The notes beneath the pieces were generated by a model. That model did no database searches, was not told the DNA's origin, and saw only the letters and a list, made by a program, of their open reading frames with translations. A stretch of 64,000 nucleotides of DNA. Source: an uncultured Oscillospiraceae bacterium. GTDB lineage: Bacteria > Bacillota > Clostridia > Oscillospirales > Oscillospiraceae. Position 1 is the first letter of the stretch; the number at the start of each line of letters is the position of its first letter. Shown here piece after piece: positions 16,383 to 26,131 of the stretch. Where the stretch lies: positions 27,900 through 91,899 of the forward strand of contig CATLFX010000004.1 of NCBI GenBank assembly GCA_949935795.1. The letters run 5' to 3'. A program made the translations under genes and the position numbers.

Positions 16383-17468
16383 ATGAAAATGACATGGCGC
16401 TGGTACGGCGAGGGCAACGACCAGATCAAGCTGTCCGACATCAAGCAGATCCCCGGCGTGGAGGGCATCGTGTGGGCGCTCCACGACAAAATGCCGGGCG
16501 AGGTGTGGCAGCCCGAGGAGATTGCGAAGGTCAAGGCGCAGCTGGACGAGTACGGCTTCAACATGGACGTGGTGGAGAGCGTGAACGTCCACGACGACAT
16601 CAAGATCGGCCTGCCCACCCGGGACCAGTATATTGAAAACTACAAGCAGACTATCAAGAATCTGGCCCCCTTTGGGGTGAAGGTGATCTGTTACAACTTC
16701 ATGCCGGTGTTCGACTGGACCCGGACGGACCTGTTCCACCCTGTGGGGGACGGGTCCACTGCCCTGTATTACGAGGCGGCTAAGATCAAGCAGGACCCCA
16801 AGGAGATGGCGGACTACGTCATGTCCTTCACCGAGAAGTACCACATGACCTTTCCCGGCTGGGAGCCGGAGCGGATGGCCAAGCTGGACGAGCTCTTTGA
16901 GAAGTACCGCCCGGTGACCAAGGAGAAGCTGTGGGACAACTTCAAGTATTTCCTGGAGGCCATTATGCCCACCTGCCATGAGTGCGATATCAAGATGGCG
17001 GTCCACATGGACGATCCCCCCTGGGACATCTTCGGCCTGCCCCGTCTGCTCACCAGCGGCGCGGCCATCGACAAGTTCCTCAAGATGGTGGACGACCCTT
17101 ACAACTGCCTGACCCTGTGCTCCGGCTCGCTGAACGCCGACCCGGACAACAACGTGGCGGACATCGTGCGCAAGCACTGCGACCGCATCGCCTTTGCCCA
17201 CATCCGCAACGTGAAGCACTTCCCCAACGGGGACTTCTCCGAGGCCAGTCACCGGGACTGTGACGGCGACACCGGCATTCTGGACATCCTGAAAGCCTAC
17301 CATGACTGCGGGTTTGACGGCTACATCCGTCCCGACCACGGCCGCCACCTGTGGACCGAGGGTCCCGGCACCGTGCGGCCGGGCTACGGCCTGTACGACC
17401 GGGCTTTGGGCGTGATGTACATGCTGGGCGCCTGGGATATGATGGACAAGGAGGCGGAGGGAAAGTGA
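16383..17468 (+). CDS. uxuA: Mannonate dehydratase
   Basis: The 361-residue enzyme dehydrates D-mannonate to 2-keto-3-deoxygluconate in hexuronate breakdown. It matches UxuA over its whole length: MTWRWYGEGND at the start, PGVEGIVWALHD, VICYNFMPVFDWTRTDL, a metal-binding region with MAVHMDDPPW, LCSGSLNADPDNNV and a C-terminal RPDHGRHLW block supplying histidine ligands. The ATG at 16383 follows GGAGGG by seven bases. The stop overlaps the uxuB start (GTGA), so the two are translationally coupled. Confidence 0.96.
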   Translation: MKMTWRWYGEGNDQIKLSDIKQIPGVEGIVWALHDKMPGEVWQPEEIAKVKAQLDEYGFNMDVVESVNVHDDIKIGLPTRDQYIENYKQTIKNLAPFGVKVICYNFMPVFDWTRTDLFHPVGDGSTALYYEAAKIKQDPKEMADYVMSFTEKYHMTFPGWEPERMAKLDELFEKYRPVTKEKLWDNFKYFLEAIMPTCHECDIKMAVHMDDPPWDIFGLPRLLTSGAAIDKFLKMVDDPYNCLTLCSGSLNADPDNNVADIVRKHCDRIAFAHIRNVKHFPNGDFSEASHRDCDGDTGILDILKAYHDCGFDGYIRPDHGRHLWTEGPGTVRPGYGLYDRALGVMYMLGAWDMMDKEAEGK

Positions 17469-19048
17469 AGCTCACCGATATTTTGAAGGGCGCGCCCGAC
17501 CCCAAGGCATGGGAGGGCTATCAGCTGCCCAAGTTCGACGTTCAGGCCGTCCGGGCCAAGACCCACGACCAGCCCACATGGCTCCACTTCGGCGCGGGCA
17601 ACATTTTCCGGGCCTTTCCCGCCGCCATCCTCCAGGATGTGCTGGACAAGGGGGAGTACGACCGGGGCGTCATTGTGGCCGAGGGCTTTGACTACGAGAT
17701 CATCGACAAGGCCTATGCCCCCTATGACAACCTGAGCCTGCTGGTGGTGCTCCAGTCCGACGGCTCCATCCAGAAGAAGGTGGTGGCCTCCGTCACCGAG
17801 AGCCTGAAGGCCGACCCCCAGTTCGGGGACGACTGGGCCCGGCTGGAGCGGATTATGACCGCCCCCACCCTCCAGATGGTGAGCTTCACCATCACCGAAA
17901 AGGGCTACTCCGTGGCCCCGGCGGACCTGGAGCGGGGCTTGGCCCCCGCCCTCATCATGGGCAAGGTCACCGCCCTGCTGTATAAGCGCTACCAGGCGGG
18001 GAAGCTGCCCCTCACCCTCCAGAGCATGGACAACTGTTCCCACAACGGGGACAAGATGAAGGAGGCCGTGCTGGCCTACGCCAACGCCTGGGTCAAGGCC
18101 GGCCTGGTGGACGAGGGCTTCCTGGCCTACCTCACCGACGAGAGCAAGGTGACCTACCCCTGGTCCATGATCGACAAGATCACCCCCCGGCCCGACGCCC
18201 TGGTGCAGGGAATGCTGGAGCAGGACGGCTTTGAGGACCGGGAGGTCATCATCACGGAGAAAAAGACCTACACCGCCCCCTTCGTCAACGCGGAGGAGAC
18301 GGAGTACCTGGTGGTGGAGGACCGCTACACCAACGGCCGTCCGCCCCTGGAGCTGGGCGGCGTGCTGTACACCGACCGGGCCACCGTGGACAAGGTGGAG
18401 CGGATGAAGGTGTGCACCTGCCTCAACCCCCTCCACACCGCCCTGGCCATCTACGGCTGCCTGCTGGGCCACACCCTCATCTCCGCCGAGATGAAGGATG
18501 AGGACCTGCGGGAGCTGGTCACCAAGATGGGCTATCAGGAGGCCATGCCGGTGGTGGTGGACCCGGGCGTGCTCAAGCCCGCCGACTTCATCGGTGCGGT
18601 GCTGAACAAGCGCCTGCCCAACCCCTTCATGCCCGACGCTCCCCAGCGCATCGCCACCGACACCTCCCAGAAGCTGCCCATCCGCTTCGGCGAGACCATC
18701 AAGGCCTACGGCGCAAAGGGGCTGAACAAGGACGAGCTGGTGCTCATCCCCCTGGTGCTGGCGGGCTACGCCCGGTACCTCAAGGGGGTGGACGACGAGG
18801 GAAATGCCTTTACGCCCTCCCCCGATCCCCTGCTGGCTGAGCTCCAGCCCATGGTGGCCGGACTGGAGGTCAAGGAGGGGGCGCAGGACATGAGCTGTCT
18901 CAGGGCCCTGTACAGCCGGAAGGACGTGTTTGCCGTGGACCTGTACGAGGTGGGCCTGGGCCAGCGCATCGAGGCCATGGCCGCCGAGCTCTTCGCCGGA
19001 CCCGGCGCGGTGCGCCGCACCCTCCACAAGTACGTCTCCGCACGGTGA
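17465..19048 (+). CDS. uxuB: D-mannonate oxidoreductase / fructuronate reductase (mannitol dehydrogenase family)
   Basis: A 527-residue member of the mannitol dehydrogenase family (N-terminal Rossmann domain, C-terminal helical domain). Visible motifs are HFGAGNIFRAFPA for dinucleotide binding, SMDNCSHNGDKMKEAV with the family N and K residues, and the catalytic KxxxxN.xH-type region CTCLNPLHTALAIYG. It reduces fructuronate to mannonate with NADH, feeding UxuA. The start is GTG at 17465, overlapping uxuA, with GGAGG upstream. No uronate isomerase (uxaC) is visible here, so it must be encoded elsewhere or the pathway enters at fructuronate/tagaturonate. Confidence 0.92.
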   Translation: MKLTDILKGAPDPKAWEGYQLPKFDVQAVRAKTHDQPTWLHFGAGNIFRAFPAAILQDVLDKGEYDRGVIVAEGFDYEIIDKAYAPYDNLSLLVVLQSDGSIQKKVVASVTESLKADPQFGDDWARLERIMTAPTLQMVSFTITEKGYSVAPADLERGLAPALIMGKVTALLYKRYQAGKLPLTLQSMDNCSHNGDKMKEAVLAYANAWVKAGLVDEGFLAYLTDESKVTYPWSMIDKITPRPDALVQGMLEQDGFEDREVIITEKKTYTAPFVNAEETEYLVVEDRYTNGRPPLELGGVLYTDRATVDKVERMKVCTCLNPLHTALAIYGCLLGHTLISAEMKDEDLRELVTKMGYQEAMPVVVDPGVLKPADFIGAVLNKRLPNPFMPDAPQRIATDTSQKLPIRFGETIKAYGAKGLNKDELVLIPLVLAGYARYLKGVDDEGNAFTPSPDPLLAELQPMVAGLEVKEGAQDMSCLRALYSRKDVFAVDLYEVGLGQRIEAMAAELFAGPGAVRRTLHKYVSAR

Positions 19049-19059
19049 GAATGAAAATG

Positions 19060-19098
19060 ACGCCCCTGGAACCAATCTGGGTTCCAGGGGCGTTTGTT
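19060..19098. terminator. Bidirectional terminator after uxuB
   Basis: A 14-base perfect stem (ACGCCCCTGGAACC and complement) with a six-base loop is followed by TTTGTTATT on the plus strand. It separates the convergent uxuB and HD-GYP-like genes. Confidence 0.85.
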
Positions 19099-20953
19099 AT
19101 TCGGAGGCGGGGACGGCCCGGCGGGCGTCGTCGTACATCAGCCGGTAGGCGTTCTGACGCCCCCGTTCAAAGGCGCGTTCCAGCTGCCCGGCCACCGATT
19201 TGTCCCGGAGCAGGGCGGTGAGCAGGGGGGAGAAGCGGCGGCCCTCCAGCTTGACGGCCTCCTCCACGGCCTGGGCGAAGGGAAAGCCGGCGCCGGACAT
19301 GGAGGAAAAGGAGGTTTTGCTCTCCAGCCAGTCCACCAGGCCCACCACGTCCACCATCTGCCGGGCGGGGCACTCCAGCCGGGTGTAGGCGTCGGGATAG
19401 CCCCGGGAGCCGTCGTACCACTTGTGGTGGCCCAGGGCGGCGGGGGCGTACCGGCTGGTGGAGGGGTGGGGCTCCAGGAGGATGCGGCCCGCCAGGGTGT
19501 GGAGGTGGGCCATCTCGTACTCCTCTTCGAACCACTGCCGGGGGGTGCGGGAGTGGAGCTCGATGACACTGAGCTTGCCCACATCGTGGAAAGAGCCGCA
19601 GCCCATGGCGTAGGCCAGCACGGCCTGCCGCTTTTCCTCCGGGCCGCCGATGTCCCGGATGAAGGGGATGTCGTCGAAAAATCCGGGGTTGTCGTCCAGC
19701 AGGACGGCGCACAGGGTTTTGGCCCCCTCGCCCACGGTGAGGGAGTGGCGGTAGACGTCGGGGACAAAGCGCAGCAGCAGCCGCTGCAAAAACTGGCCGT
19801 AGAGGACGCCCTCCCCAGTCTCGATGAAGGTGAAGGACAACTGCCGCAGGTATAAAAAGAGGTTTCCGTCCCCCAGCACGCCGGGGCAGCCGTCCACATA
19901 GTCCAGCATCCGGCTGTAGAGCCCGTCCAGATACTCCTTCCGGGGCGGGATGCGCTCGGGGTACTGGGACAGGTACTGGCAGTAGAAGGCGGGCAGGGAG
20001 ATCATCTCGTACATGCCGTCCGGAGTGTAATCAGTGGGGTCGGCCCCGTCCAGCAGGCGCTCTATCTTGGTCAGCAGGGCGCTCAGATCGCACAGACCGC
20101 AGTAATATTCAATGGTGTAGTAGGCAAAGGCGGACTTGGCGGGGGGCTGCTTGCCCTGCATTTCCGCCTCGTCGAACCGGCGCTGGTAAACAATATAGGC
20201 GGACTCCATGATATCCGCCATGTCCTCCGGGGTCATCACCTTGTCCCGGCTGTGGGAGATGCAGGAGGTCATATTCTGGTGGGTCAGGTAGATAAACCGC
20301 TCCCAGGGGAGGGAGGGGGCCAGCTCCTGATAGCGCCTGTCCTGGAGGATTTTCAGGGTGTCCTTCAGCAGGGCGATTTTTTCGCCGGGGGAGTGGAACT
20401 GCCCCAGCGCCATATTGGCCCGGGAGCGCAGGATGTACCCCCGGATCTCCATGTCGTCGATGATGTCGTAGTATTTCAGATAGGCCGCCGCCTCGGTGAA
20501 GCACAGCCGCATCCGGTTGGTGTACTCCAGGATGTCGGACAGCTCCAGCCCCACCAGCTTGCTCACCAGGCTGTTGCGGCCCATGCCCAGCCAGTACAGC
20601 GACCGGATGGCGCCGGACAGGCTCTGCTTCTGCCGGGACAGGGTGAGCAGGGCCTGCTGGATCTGGCAGAACAGCCCCACGTCCAGCTCCTTCCGGCCGT
20701 CGAAGAGCTGAAAGGAGAACTCCGACAGCTCCTCCACATCCTCCCGGCTGGCATCGTACAGATTGTCCAGCATGGGGAACAGGTGCTCCCGCAGCAGCTT
20801 CATATTCCGCCGGCCCAGGCGGAAGATCTGGTTTCGGTTTTCCTCCAGGTGGGCGGCGTACTCCTCGAAGGTCAGCCCGCCGGGCCGCTCCCGCTGGGAG
20901 AGGACGGCGAACTGCCGCAGATTGTCAAGATACTCCTTCTGATACGGCTTCAT
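19097..20953 (-). CDS. HD-GYP-like phosphodiesterase-type protein with long helical N-terminus
   Basis: The 618-residue protein has about 400 residues of unrecognised, largely helical sequence followed by an HD domain. Visible metal residues are YRHSL, His456-Asp457 in FHDVGKL, further histidines and HHKWYDGSRGYP. This resembles HD-GYP (HHExxDGxGYP) but the glutamate is lysine and one residue is inserted before GYP, so c-di-GMP hydrolysis is uncertain. It is the last gene of a minus-strand run behind a hybrid histidine kinase, 37 bases away, suggesting it is the signalling output. No transmembrane segment is seen. Confidence 0.75.
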   Translation of the reverse strand: MKPYQKEYLDNLRQFAVLSQRERPGGLTFEEYAAHLEENRNQIFRLGRRNMKLLREHLFPMLDNLYDASREDVEELSEFSFQLFDGRKELDVGLFCQIQQALLTLSRQKQSLSGAIRSLYWLGMGRNSLVSKLVGLELSDILEYTNRMRLCFTEAAAYLKYYDIIDDMEIRGYILRSRANMALGQFHSPGEKIALLKDTLKILQDRRYQELAPSLPWERFIYLTHQNMTSCISHSRDKVMTPEDMADIMESAYIVYQRRFDEAEMQGKQPPAKSAFAYYTIEYYCGLCDLSALLTKIERLLDGADPTDYTPDGMYEMISLPAFYCQYLSQYPERIPPRKEYLDGLYSRMLDYVDGCPGVLGDGNLFLYLRQLSFTFIETGEGVLYGQFLQRLLLRFVPDVYRHSLTVGEGAKTLCAVLLDDNPGFFDDIPFIRDIGGPEEKRQAVLAYAMGCGSFHDVGKLSVIELHSRTPRQWFEEEYEMAHLHTLAGRILLEPHPSTSRYAPAALGHHKWYDGSRGYPDAYTRLECPARQMVDVVGLVDWLESKTSFSSMSGAGFPFAQAVEEAVKLEGRRFSPLLTALLRDKSVAGQLERAFERGRQNAYRLMYDDARRAVPASE

Positions 20954-20990
20954 GCCGGGCGCTCACTCCCTTCCGGACAGCCCGTCGGGC

Positions 20991-22631
20991 TCAGTGCCGG
21001 GCCGTCTTGGGCCGCAGCTGCCCCCGCAGAATCTCCATGAGCCGGTCCACGTCCACCGGCTTGGAGATGTGCTCGTTCATCCCCGCCTGCCGGGCCAGGC
21101 GCACGTCCTCCACAAAGGCGTTGGCGGTCATGGCCACGATCCAGACGCTCTGGGCGTCCGGCCTGGGCAATTGCCGGATGCGGCGGGCGGCCTCGTAGCC
21201 GTCCATCACCGGCATCTGTATGTCCATGAGGATCAGGTCGAACCAGCCCTCCGGGGCGTTTTGGAATTTGGACACCGCCTGGGCCCCGTCTTCCGCCGCC
21301 TCCACCTGTACGCCGGTCATGCCCAGCAGCTCCATGGCGATCTCACGGTTGAGCTCGTTGTCCTCCACCAGCAGCACCCGGCTGCCGCTGAAATCGTCGT
21401 CCGTACCCTGGCTGTCCTGGCCGTCCCCGGCGCTCCGGCTGGTGAGGGAGGAGAGGGTGGCCAGCAGGCGGCTGGGGAACAGGGGGCAGGGGACGAAGGC
21501 ATTGACCCCCGCCCGGGTGGCCCGGTACTCGATCTGGGCCCAGTCGTCCTCCGAGGCCAGCAGGATGGGAAAGCCGGGCCCGGCCAGCTGCCGCGCGTGG
21601 GAGGCCAGGTCCAGGGGGGACATGTCCTCCAGCTCCTGGCCCAGCAGCAGGGCGCAGGGCATGTGGTCCTCGAACTGGGCCTCGGTGAGGCGGGTCACCG
21701 CCTGGATGCCGGTGGACAGGCAGATCGGGGTGAGGCCCGCCCGGGTGAGGCAGTCGGAGATCTGCCGGACCTGGCCGCTGCGGCGCTCTGCCACCAGCAC
21801 CGTGCGGCCCGCGGGGAGGTCCGGTTCCCTGTCCCCCTGGGGGGAGACGGGGAGGGGCAGGCTGACGGTGAAGCAGCTGCCTTTTCCCTCCTGACTCTCC
21901 ACGGTGATGGAGCCCTCCATGCTGTCCACCAGCCTTTTCACGATGGACATGCCCAGGCCGGTGCCCTCGATCTGTTGGGTGGCGGCATTGCGCACCCGCT
22001 CAAAGGGAATAAAGATTTTATCCAAAAACTCCCGGCTCATGCCCATGCCGTTGTCCCGGCAGGAGAAATCCAGCCATATGTGTCCCTCGGGGCCGGGCCG
22101 CTGGGAGAAGCGGACCTGAATCTCTCCCCTCTCCTGAGTGTACTTCACGGCGTTGCCGATGATGTTCACCAGAATCTGCCGCAGGCGCAGGGAGTCGCCC
22201 ATCAGCTCCTCCGCGAGGATGTCCGCGATCTGGATGTGGAGGGTTTGGCCTTTCCGCTCCGCCTGGGGGCGGATGATGACGGCCACGTCGTGGACCAGGT
22301 CGGCCAGGGAGAACGCCTCCTCGCTGAGCGTCATTCTGCCGCTGTCGATGCGGGACATGTCCAGCACGTCGTTCACCAGGCTCATCAGGTGGGAGGAGGC
22401 GGTTTGAATTTTGTTCAGGCAGTCCTGCACCCGGGCCTTCTCGTCGATGTGGGACAGGCCGATGGCGGTCATGCCCACAATGGCGTTCATGGGGGTGCGG
22501 ATGTCGTGGGACATGCTGGACAAAAAGCGGCTCTTGGCCTGGTTGGCCTCCTCCGCCTCATGCAGAGCGGCCCGAAGCTCGGCGTTGGTCCGCTCCAGCT
22601 CCTCCACGTAGGTCCGGTCCGTGTGTTCCAT
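20991..22631 (-). CDS. Soluble hybrid histidine kinase with a degenerate and an intact receiver domain
   Basis: The 546-residue protein begins with a short coiled coil ([19 protein letters not shown]), then a HisKA domain with phospho-accepting His in [12 protein letters not shown], an ATPase domain with GNAVKYT, DNGMGM and [10 protein letters not shown], a first receiver-like domain lacking the phosphorylatable aspartate (LLLGQELED at that site), and a canonical receiver with [13 protein letters not shown]. No membrane or sensor domain is present, so the input is cytoplasmic or supplied by a partner. It is 19 bases after ilvD and 37 before the HD-GYP-like gene. Confidence 0.88.
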   Translation of the reverse strand: MEHTDRTYVEELERTNAELRAALHEAEEANQAKSRFLSSMSHDIRTPMNAIVGMTAIGLSHIDEKARVQDCLNKIQTASSHLMSLVNDVLDMSRIDSGRMTLSEEAFSLADLVHDVAVIIRPQAERKGQTLHIQIADILAEELMGDSLRLRQILVNIIGNAVKYTQERGEIQVRFSQRPGPEGHIWLDFSCRDNGMGMSREFLDKIFIPFERVRNAATQQIEGTGLGMSIVKRLVDSMEGSITVESQEGKGSCFTVSLPLPVSPQGDREPDLPAGRTVLVAERRSGQVRQISDCLTRAGLTPICLSTGIQAVTRLTEAQFEDHMPCALLLGQELEDMSPLDLASHARQLAGPGFPILLASEDDWAQIEYRATRAGVNAFVPCPLFPSRLLATLSSLTSRSAGDGQDSQGTDDDFSGSRVLLVEDNELNREIAMELLGMTGVQVEAAEDGAQAVSKFQNAPEGWFDLILMDIQMPVMDGYEAARRIRQLPRPDAQSVWIVAMTANAFVEDVRLARQAGMNEHISKPVDVDRLMEILRGQLRPKTARH

Positions 22632-22650
22632 ATAGAAAGCTCCTAAAAGT

Positions 22651-24312
22651 TTACTCCAGTACGGCCCCCCTTGCGGCGGAGGTCACCAGTTTGGCGTACC
22701 GGGCCAGATAGCCGGTCTTGATCTTGGGCTCGGGGCACACCCAGGCGGCCTTCCGGGCGGCCAGGGTATCCTTGTCCACCAGCAGTTCGATCTTGCAGGC
22801 GGGTATGTCGATGGAGATCTGGTCGCCCTCCTCCACGAAGGCGATGGGCCCGCCCTGGGCGGCCTCGGGGCAGACGTGGCCGATGGACGCCCCGCGGGTG
22901 GCCCCGGAGAACCGCCCGTCGGTGATGAGGGCTACGGACTCGCCCAGCCCCATGCCGCAGATGGCGGAGGTGGGGTTGAGCATCTCCCGCATGCCGGGGC
23001 CCCCCTTGGGACCCTCGTAGCGGATGACCACCACGTCGCCCGCCACGATTTTTCCGGCGTAGATGGCCTCGATGGCCTCCTCCTCGGAGTTGAACACGCG
23101 GGCGGGGCCCTGGTGGCGCATCATCTCGGGGGCCACGGCGGACCGCTTCACCACGCAGCCCTCGGGGGCCAGGTTGCCCTTGAGGACGGCGATGCCGCCG
23201 TCGGGGGAATAGGGGTCGTCGATGGGCCGGATCAGGCTGTGGTCCCGGTTGACCACGCCCTCCAGGTTTTCGGCCAGGGTCTTGCCGGTGCAGGTGAGGA
23301 CGGAGGTGTCCAGCAGGCCCTTCTTATTCAGCTCCATCATGACGGCGTGGACGCCTCCCGCGCCCTCCAAATCCTCCATGTAGGTGTCCCCGGCGGGGGC
23401 CAGGTGGCACAGGTTGGGGGTCTTGCTGGAGATCTCGTTGGACATGTCCAGGTCCAGCTCAATGCCGCACTCGTGGGCGATGGCGGGCAGGTGGAGCATG
23501 GTGTTGGTGGAGCAGCCCAGGGCCATGTCCACCGTTTCGGCGTTGTGGAAAGCGGCCTCGGTCATGATGTCCCGGGGCTTGATGTCCTTTTTGACCAGCT
23601 CCATGATCTGCATACCGGCGTGCTTGGCCAGCCGTAGCCGGGCTGACCACACGGCGGGGATGGTGCCGTTGCCCCGCAGGCCCATGCCGATGGCCTCCGC
23701 CAGGCAGTTCATGGAATTGGCGGTGTACATGCCGGAGCAGGAGCCGCAGGTGGGGCAGGCGGCGTTCTCGTACTCCTCCACCCCGGCCTCGTCCAGCTTG
23801 CCGGCGTAATAGCCGCCCACCGCCTCGAACATGTGGGACAGGCAGGTGCGCCGCCCGTCGTTGAGCCGCCCGGCCAGCATGGGGCCGCCGGAGCAGAAAA
23901 TGGTGGGGATGTTCACCCGGGCCGCCGCCATCAGCAGGCCGGGGACGTTTTTGTCGCAGTTGGGGATCATCACCAGGCCGTCGAACTGGTGGGCCATGGC
24001 CATGGCCTCGGTGGAGTCGGCGATGAGGTCACGGGTGACCAGGGAGTACTTCATGCCCACGTGGCCCATGGCGATGCCGTCGCACACGGCGATGGCGGGG
24101 AATTCAATGGGGGTGCCGCCCGCGGCCCGGACGCCCGCCTTCACCGCCTCGGCAATCTTGTCCAAATTCATGTGGCCGGGGACAATCTCGTTATAGGAAC
24201 ACACCACCCCGATGAGGGGCCGCTCCAGCTCCTCCTTGGTGTAGCCCAGGGCGTAGAACAGGGAGCGGTTGGGGGCGGTGGGGACGCCTTTTTTCACATG
24301 GTCGGAACGCAT
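22651..24312 (-). CDS. ilvD: Dihydroxy-acid dehydratase
   Basis: The 553-residue enzyme catalyses the third common step of valine, leucine and isoleucine synthesis. Iron-sulfur cysteines are visible in [10 protein letters not shown] and [19 protein letters not shown], and the substrate/metal block [14 protein letters not shown] is near the C-terminus. The start MRSDHVKKG at 24312 is chosen because AAGGAG is nine bases upstream and the homologous N-terminus begins here; the frame remains open upstream but that part is unlikely to be translated. Other ilv genes are not adjacent; two signalling genes follow closely. Confidence 0.96.
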   Translation of the reverse strand: MRSDHVKKGVPTAPNRSLFYALGYTKEELERPLIGVVCSYNEIVPGHMNLDKIAEAVKAGVRAAGGTPIEFPAIAVCDGIAMGHVGMKYSLVTRDLIADSTEAMAMAHQFDGLVMIPNCDKNVPGLLMAAARVNIPTIFCSGGPMLAGRLNDGRRTCLSHMFEAVGGYYAGKLDEAGVEEYENAACPTCGSCSGMYTANSMNCLAEAIGMGLRGNGTIPAVWSARLRLAKHAGMQIMELVKKDIKPRDIMTEAAFHNAETVDMALGCSTNTMLHLPAIAHECGIELDLDMSNEISSKTPNLCHLAPAGDTYMEDLEGAGGVHAVMMELNKKGLLDTSVLTCTGKTLAENLEGVVNRDHSLIRPIDDPYSPDGGIAVLKGNLAPEGCVVKRSAVAPEMMRHQGPARVFNSEEEAIEAIYAGKIVAGDVVVIRYEGPKGGPGMREMLNPTSAICGMGLGESVALITDGRFSGATRGASIGHVCPEAAQGGPIAFVEEGDQISIDIPACKIELLVDKDTLAARKAAWVCPEPKIKTGYLARYAKLVTSAARGAVLE

Positions 24313-24349
24313 AGCGCAAAACTCCTTCGCAGTTTGGATTGGATAAGGC

Positions 24350-24378
24350 ATTGTACCATAAAAACGCCGGGAGCGCAA
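24350..24378 (-). promoter_or_regulatory. Promoter of ilvD
   Basis: On the minus strand TTGCGC (24373-24378) and TACAAT (24350-24355) are separated by 17 bases; a TGG before the -10 gives a partial extended -10. The 348-base gap 24313-24660 also holds a 13-base GC-rich hairpin (24487-24516) without a T run and the terminator at 24543-24571. Confidence 0.65.
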
Positions 24379-24536
24379 TGGAAAATCCGTTGATTTCCAG
24401 GCGTTCCCGACATCGCCGTCGCAAAGTCCGCTTAGTTCCGCTTCCGCCTGCGGCGAAAGCTGCACACGCTCCCTCGCTCCTCCTCTCCCCACAAAGCCGA
24501 AGGGCGGCTTTGCGGGGGCCCCATTTTGTGGATAAA

Positions 24537-24571
24537 AATGCAAAAACCGTCACTCGACCAAGTGACGGTTT
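24537..24571 (-). terminator. Terminator of the folT-agcS operon
   Basis: An 11-base stem AAACCGTCACT with a six-base loop is followed on the minus strand by TTTTTGCATTTTT, 90 bases after the symporter stop. Confidence 0.8.
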
Positions 24572-24660
24572 CTTAACCTGAGTTTTAAAACACTTGTCCC
24601 GAGCCAACCGCCCTCCGCCAGCGCGGGTGTACTTATATGATACACCTCCGGGGCGCTTTG

Positions 24661-26070
24661 TCAAGGACAAAGCGCCCCGGCGCTGTAGTCGCCCCGCTTT
24701 TTCCGCCCTGCCAGCCAGGTCCGCAGCAGGTGGAGGGCCTCCGGCGACAGCAGCAGCAGGGCGGGCAGGTTCACCGCCGCCAACAGGCCGTTGAACGCGT
24801 CCACCAGCTGCCACACCGCCGTCACGTCCCCCACTGCCCCCAGGATGATAAAGGCGGGGAAGGCCAGCTGGTAGGCCCACTGGGCCCACCGGGCGGAGGT
24901 GAGGGTCTCCACCCCCCGCCGTCCGTAGTACCCCGAGCCGATGAGGGAGGTGAAGGCGAACAGGATGAGGCTCACCGACACGATCCACTCCCCGGCCTCG
25001 CCGAACAGGGTGGCGAAGCCCGCCACCGTCAGCGGCGCGCCCAGCAGGGCCTGGGGCACCGCGTTTCCCTCCGCCAGAGGGAGCATCCGGACCGGGTCGT
25101 ACACCCCGGAGGTGAGTATCACCAGCGCGGTCACCGTGCAGATGACCATGGTGGCGAAAAACACCTCAAAGATGCCCCACATGCCCTGTTCCGCCGGCTC
25201 GTCCACATCGGCGCAGGCATGGGCGATGGCGGACATGCCCACCCCCGCCTCGTTGGTGAACACCCCCCGGGCCACGCCGTACCGCAGGGCCGTCCCCATG
25301 GCGTAGCCCCCCGCCGCCGCCCGCGGGGCAAAGGCGTAGGAGATGATCTGCTGAAATGCCCCCGGCACCGCCCGCCAGTTGGCGGCGATCACCGCCAGCC
25401 CGCCCCCCACGAACAGCAGGGCCATGGCGGGCACCAGCAGCTCGCACAGCTTGCCGATGCGCTTGATGCCGCCCGCCAGCACCAGGAAGGTGAGGACGGC
25501 CAGCACTACTCCTACAGCCACCGGGTTGACCCCTCCCGCAGCGGACAGCGCCGTGGCGATGGAGTTGGCCTGGGCCAGGTTGCCTCCCGCCAATGTCTCC
25601 GCCACGCAGAAGAGGGCAAAAATCTTGGCCAGCCCCGGCAGGCGCAGCCCCTTTTCCATGTACTGCATAGGCCCGCCCCGCCAGCGGCCGCCGGGGTCCT
25701 TCTCCCGGTGGCGCACCGCCAGGATTTTCTCCCCGCACCCCGTCATCATCCCCAGCAGGGCGGACATCCACATCCAGAACACCGCCCCCGGCCCGCCGTA
25801 GGCGATGGCAGTGGCTACCCCGGCGATGGACCCGGTGCCGATGGTGGCGGCCAGGGCGGTGGACAGGGCCTGGAGCTGGGTCACCCCCCGGGGTTCTTTT
25901 TTGTCCTGCTTCCGGCGGAACAGGGAGCCCACAGTGGCGCTCCACCAGGTGGGCAGCCCGAAAATCTGGAAGAACCCGGAGCCCAGGGAGTACCACAGCC
26001 CCACCACCAGGAACAGCGCCAGCAGCGGCCCGCCCCACAGAAAATCGCCCAGCGCCTTAAAAAATGCCAT
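24661..26070 (-). CDS. Alanine/glycine:cation symporter (AGCS family)
   Basis: A 469-residue polytopic protein with about eleven hydrophobic segments. The family signature GVARGVFTNEAGVGMSAIAHA is present, as are ATIGTGSIAGVATAI and WMWMSALLGMMTGCGEKIL. AGCS carriers take up alanine or glycine with sodium. The start at 26070 follows GGAGAGGAGG by seven bases; the open frame upstream is not supported. It is downstream of folT under the same THF riboswitch, an unusual pairing, although glycine is metabolically linked to folate through one-carbon transfer. Confidence 0.92.
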   Translation of the reverse strand: MAFFKALGDFLWGGPLLALFLVVGLWYSLGSGFFQIFGLPTWWSATVGSLFRRKQDKKEPRGVTQLQALSTALAATIGTGSIAGVATAIAYGGPGAVFWMWMSALLGMMTGCGEKILAVRHREKDPGGRWRGGPMQYMEKGLRLPGLAKIFALFCVAETLAGGNLAQANSIATALSAAGGVNPVAVGVVLAVLTFLVLAGGIKRIGKLCELLVPAMALLFVGGGLAVIAANWRAVPGAFQQIISYAFAPRAAAGGYAMGTALRYGVARGVFTNEAGVGMSAIAHACADVDEPAEQGMWGIFEVFFATMVICTVTALVILTSGVYDPVRMLPLAEGNAVPQALLGAPLTVAGFATLFGEAGEWIVSVSLILFAFTSLIGSGYYGRRGVETLTSARWAQWAYQLAFPAFIILGAVGDVTAVWQLVDAFNGLLAAVNLPALLLLSPEALHLLRTWLAGRKKRGDYSAGALCP

Positions 26071-26131
26071 GTCCGCGCCTCCTCTCCTGGAAAGGTATGC
26101 GGACATGGCACAAGTTATGCGGCTTGGACGG

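Noticed and set aside
17384..19075. A 563-codon minus-strand frame opposite uxuB
   Set aside because: Repetitive composition; overlaps the bidirectional terminator and an established gene.
22651..24543. Long N-terminal extension of ilvD up to 24543
   Set aside because: The added 77 residues have no family similarity and cross a promoter; a good ribosome site precedes 24312.
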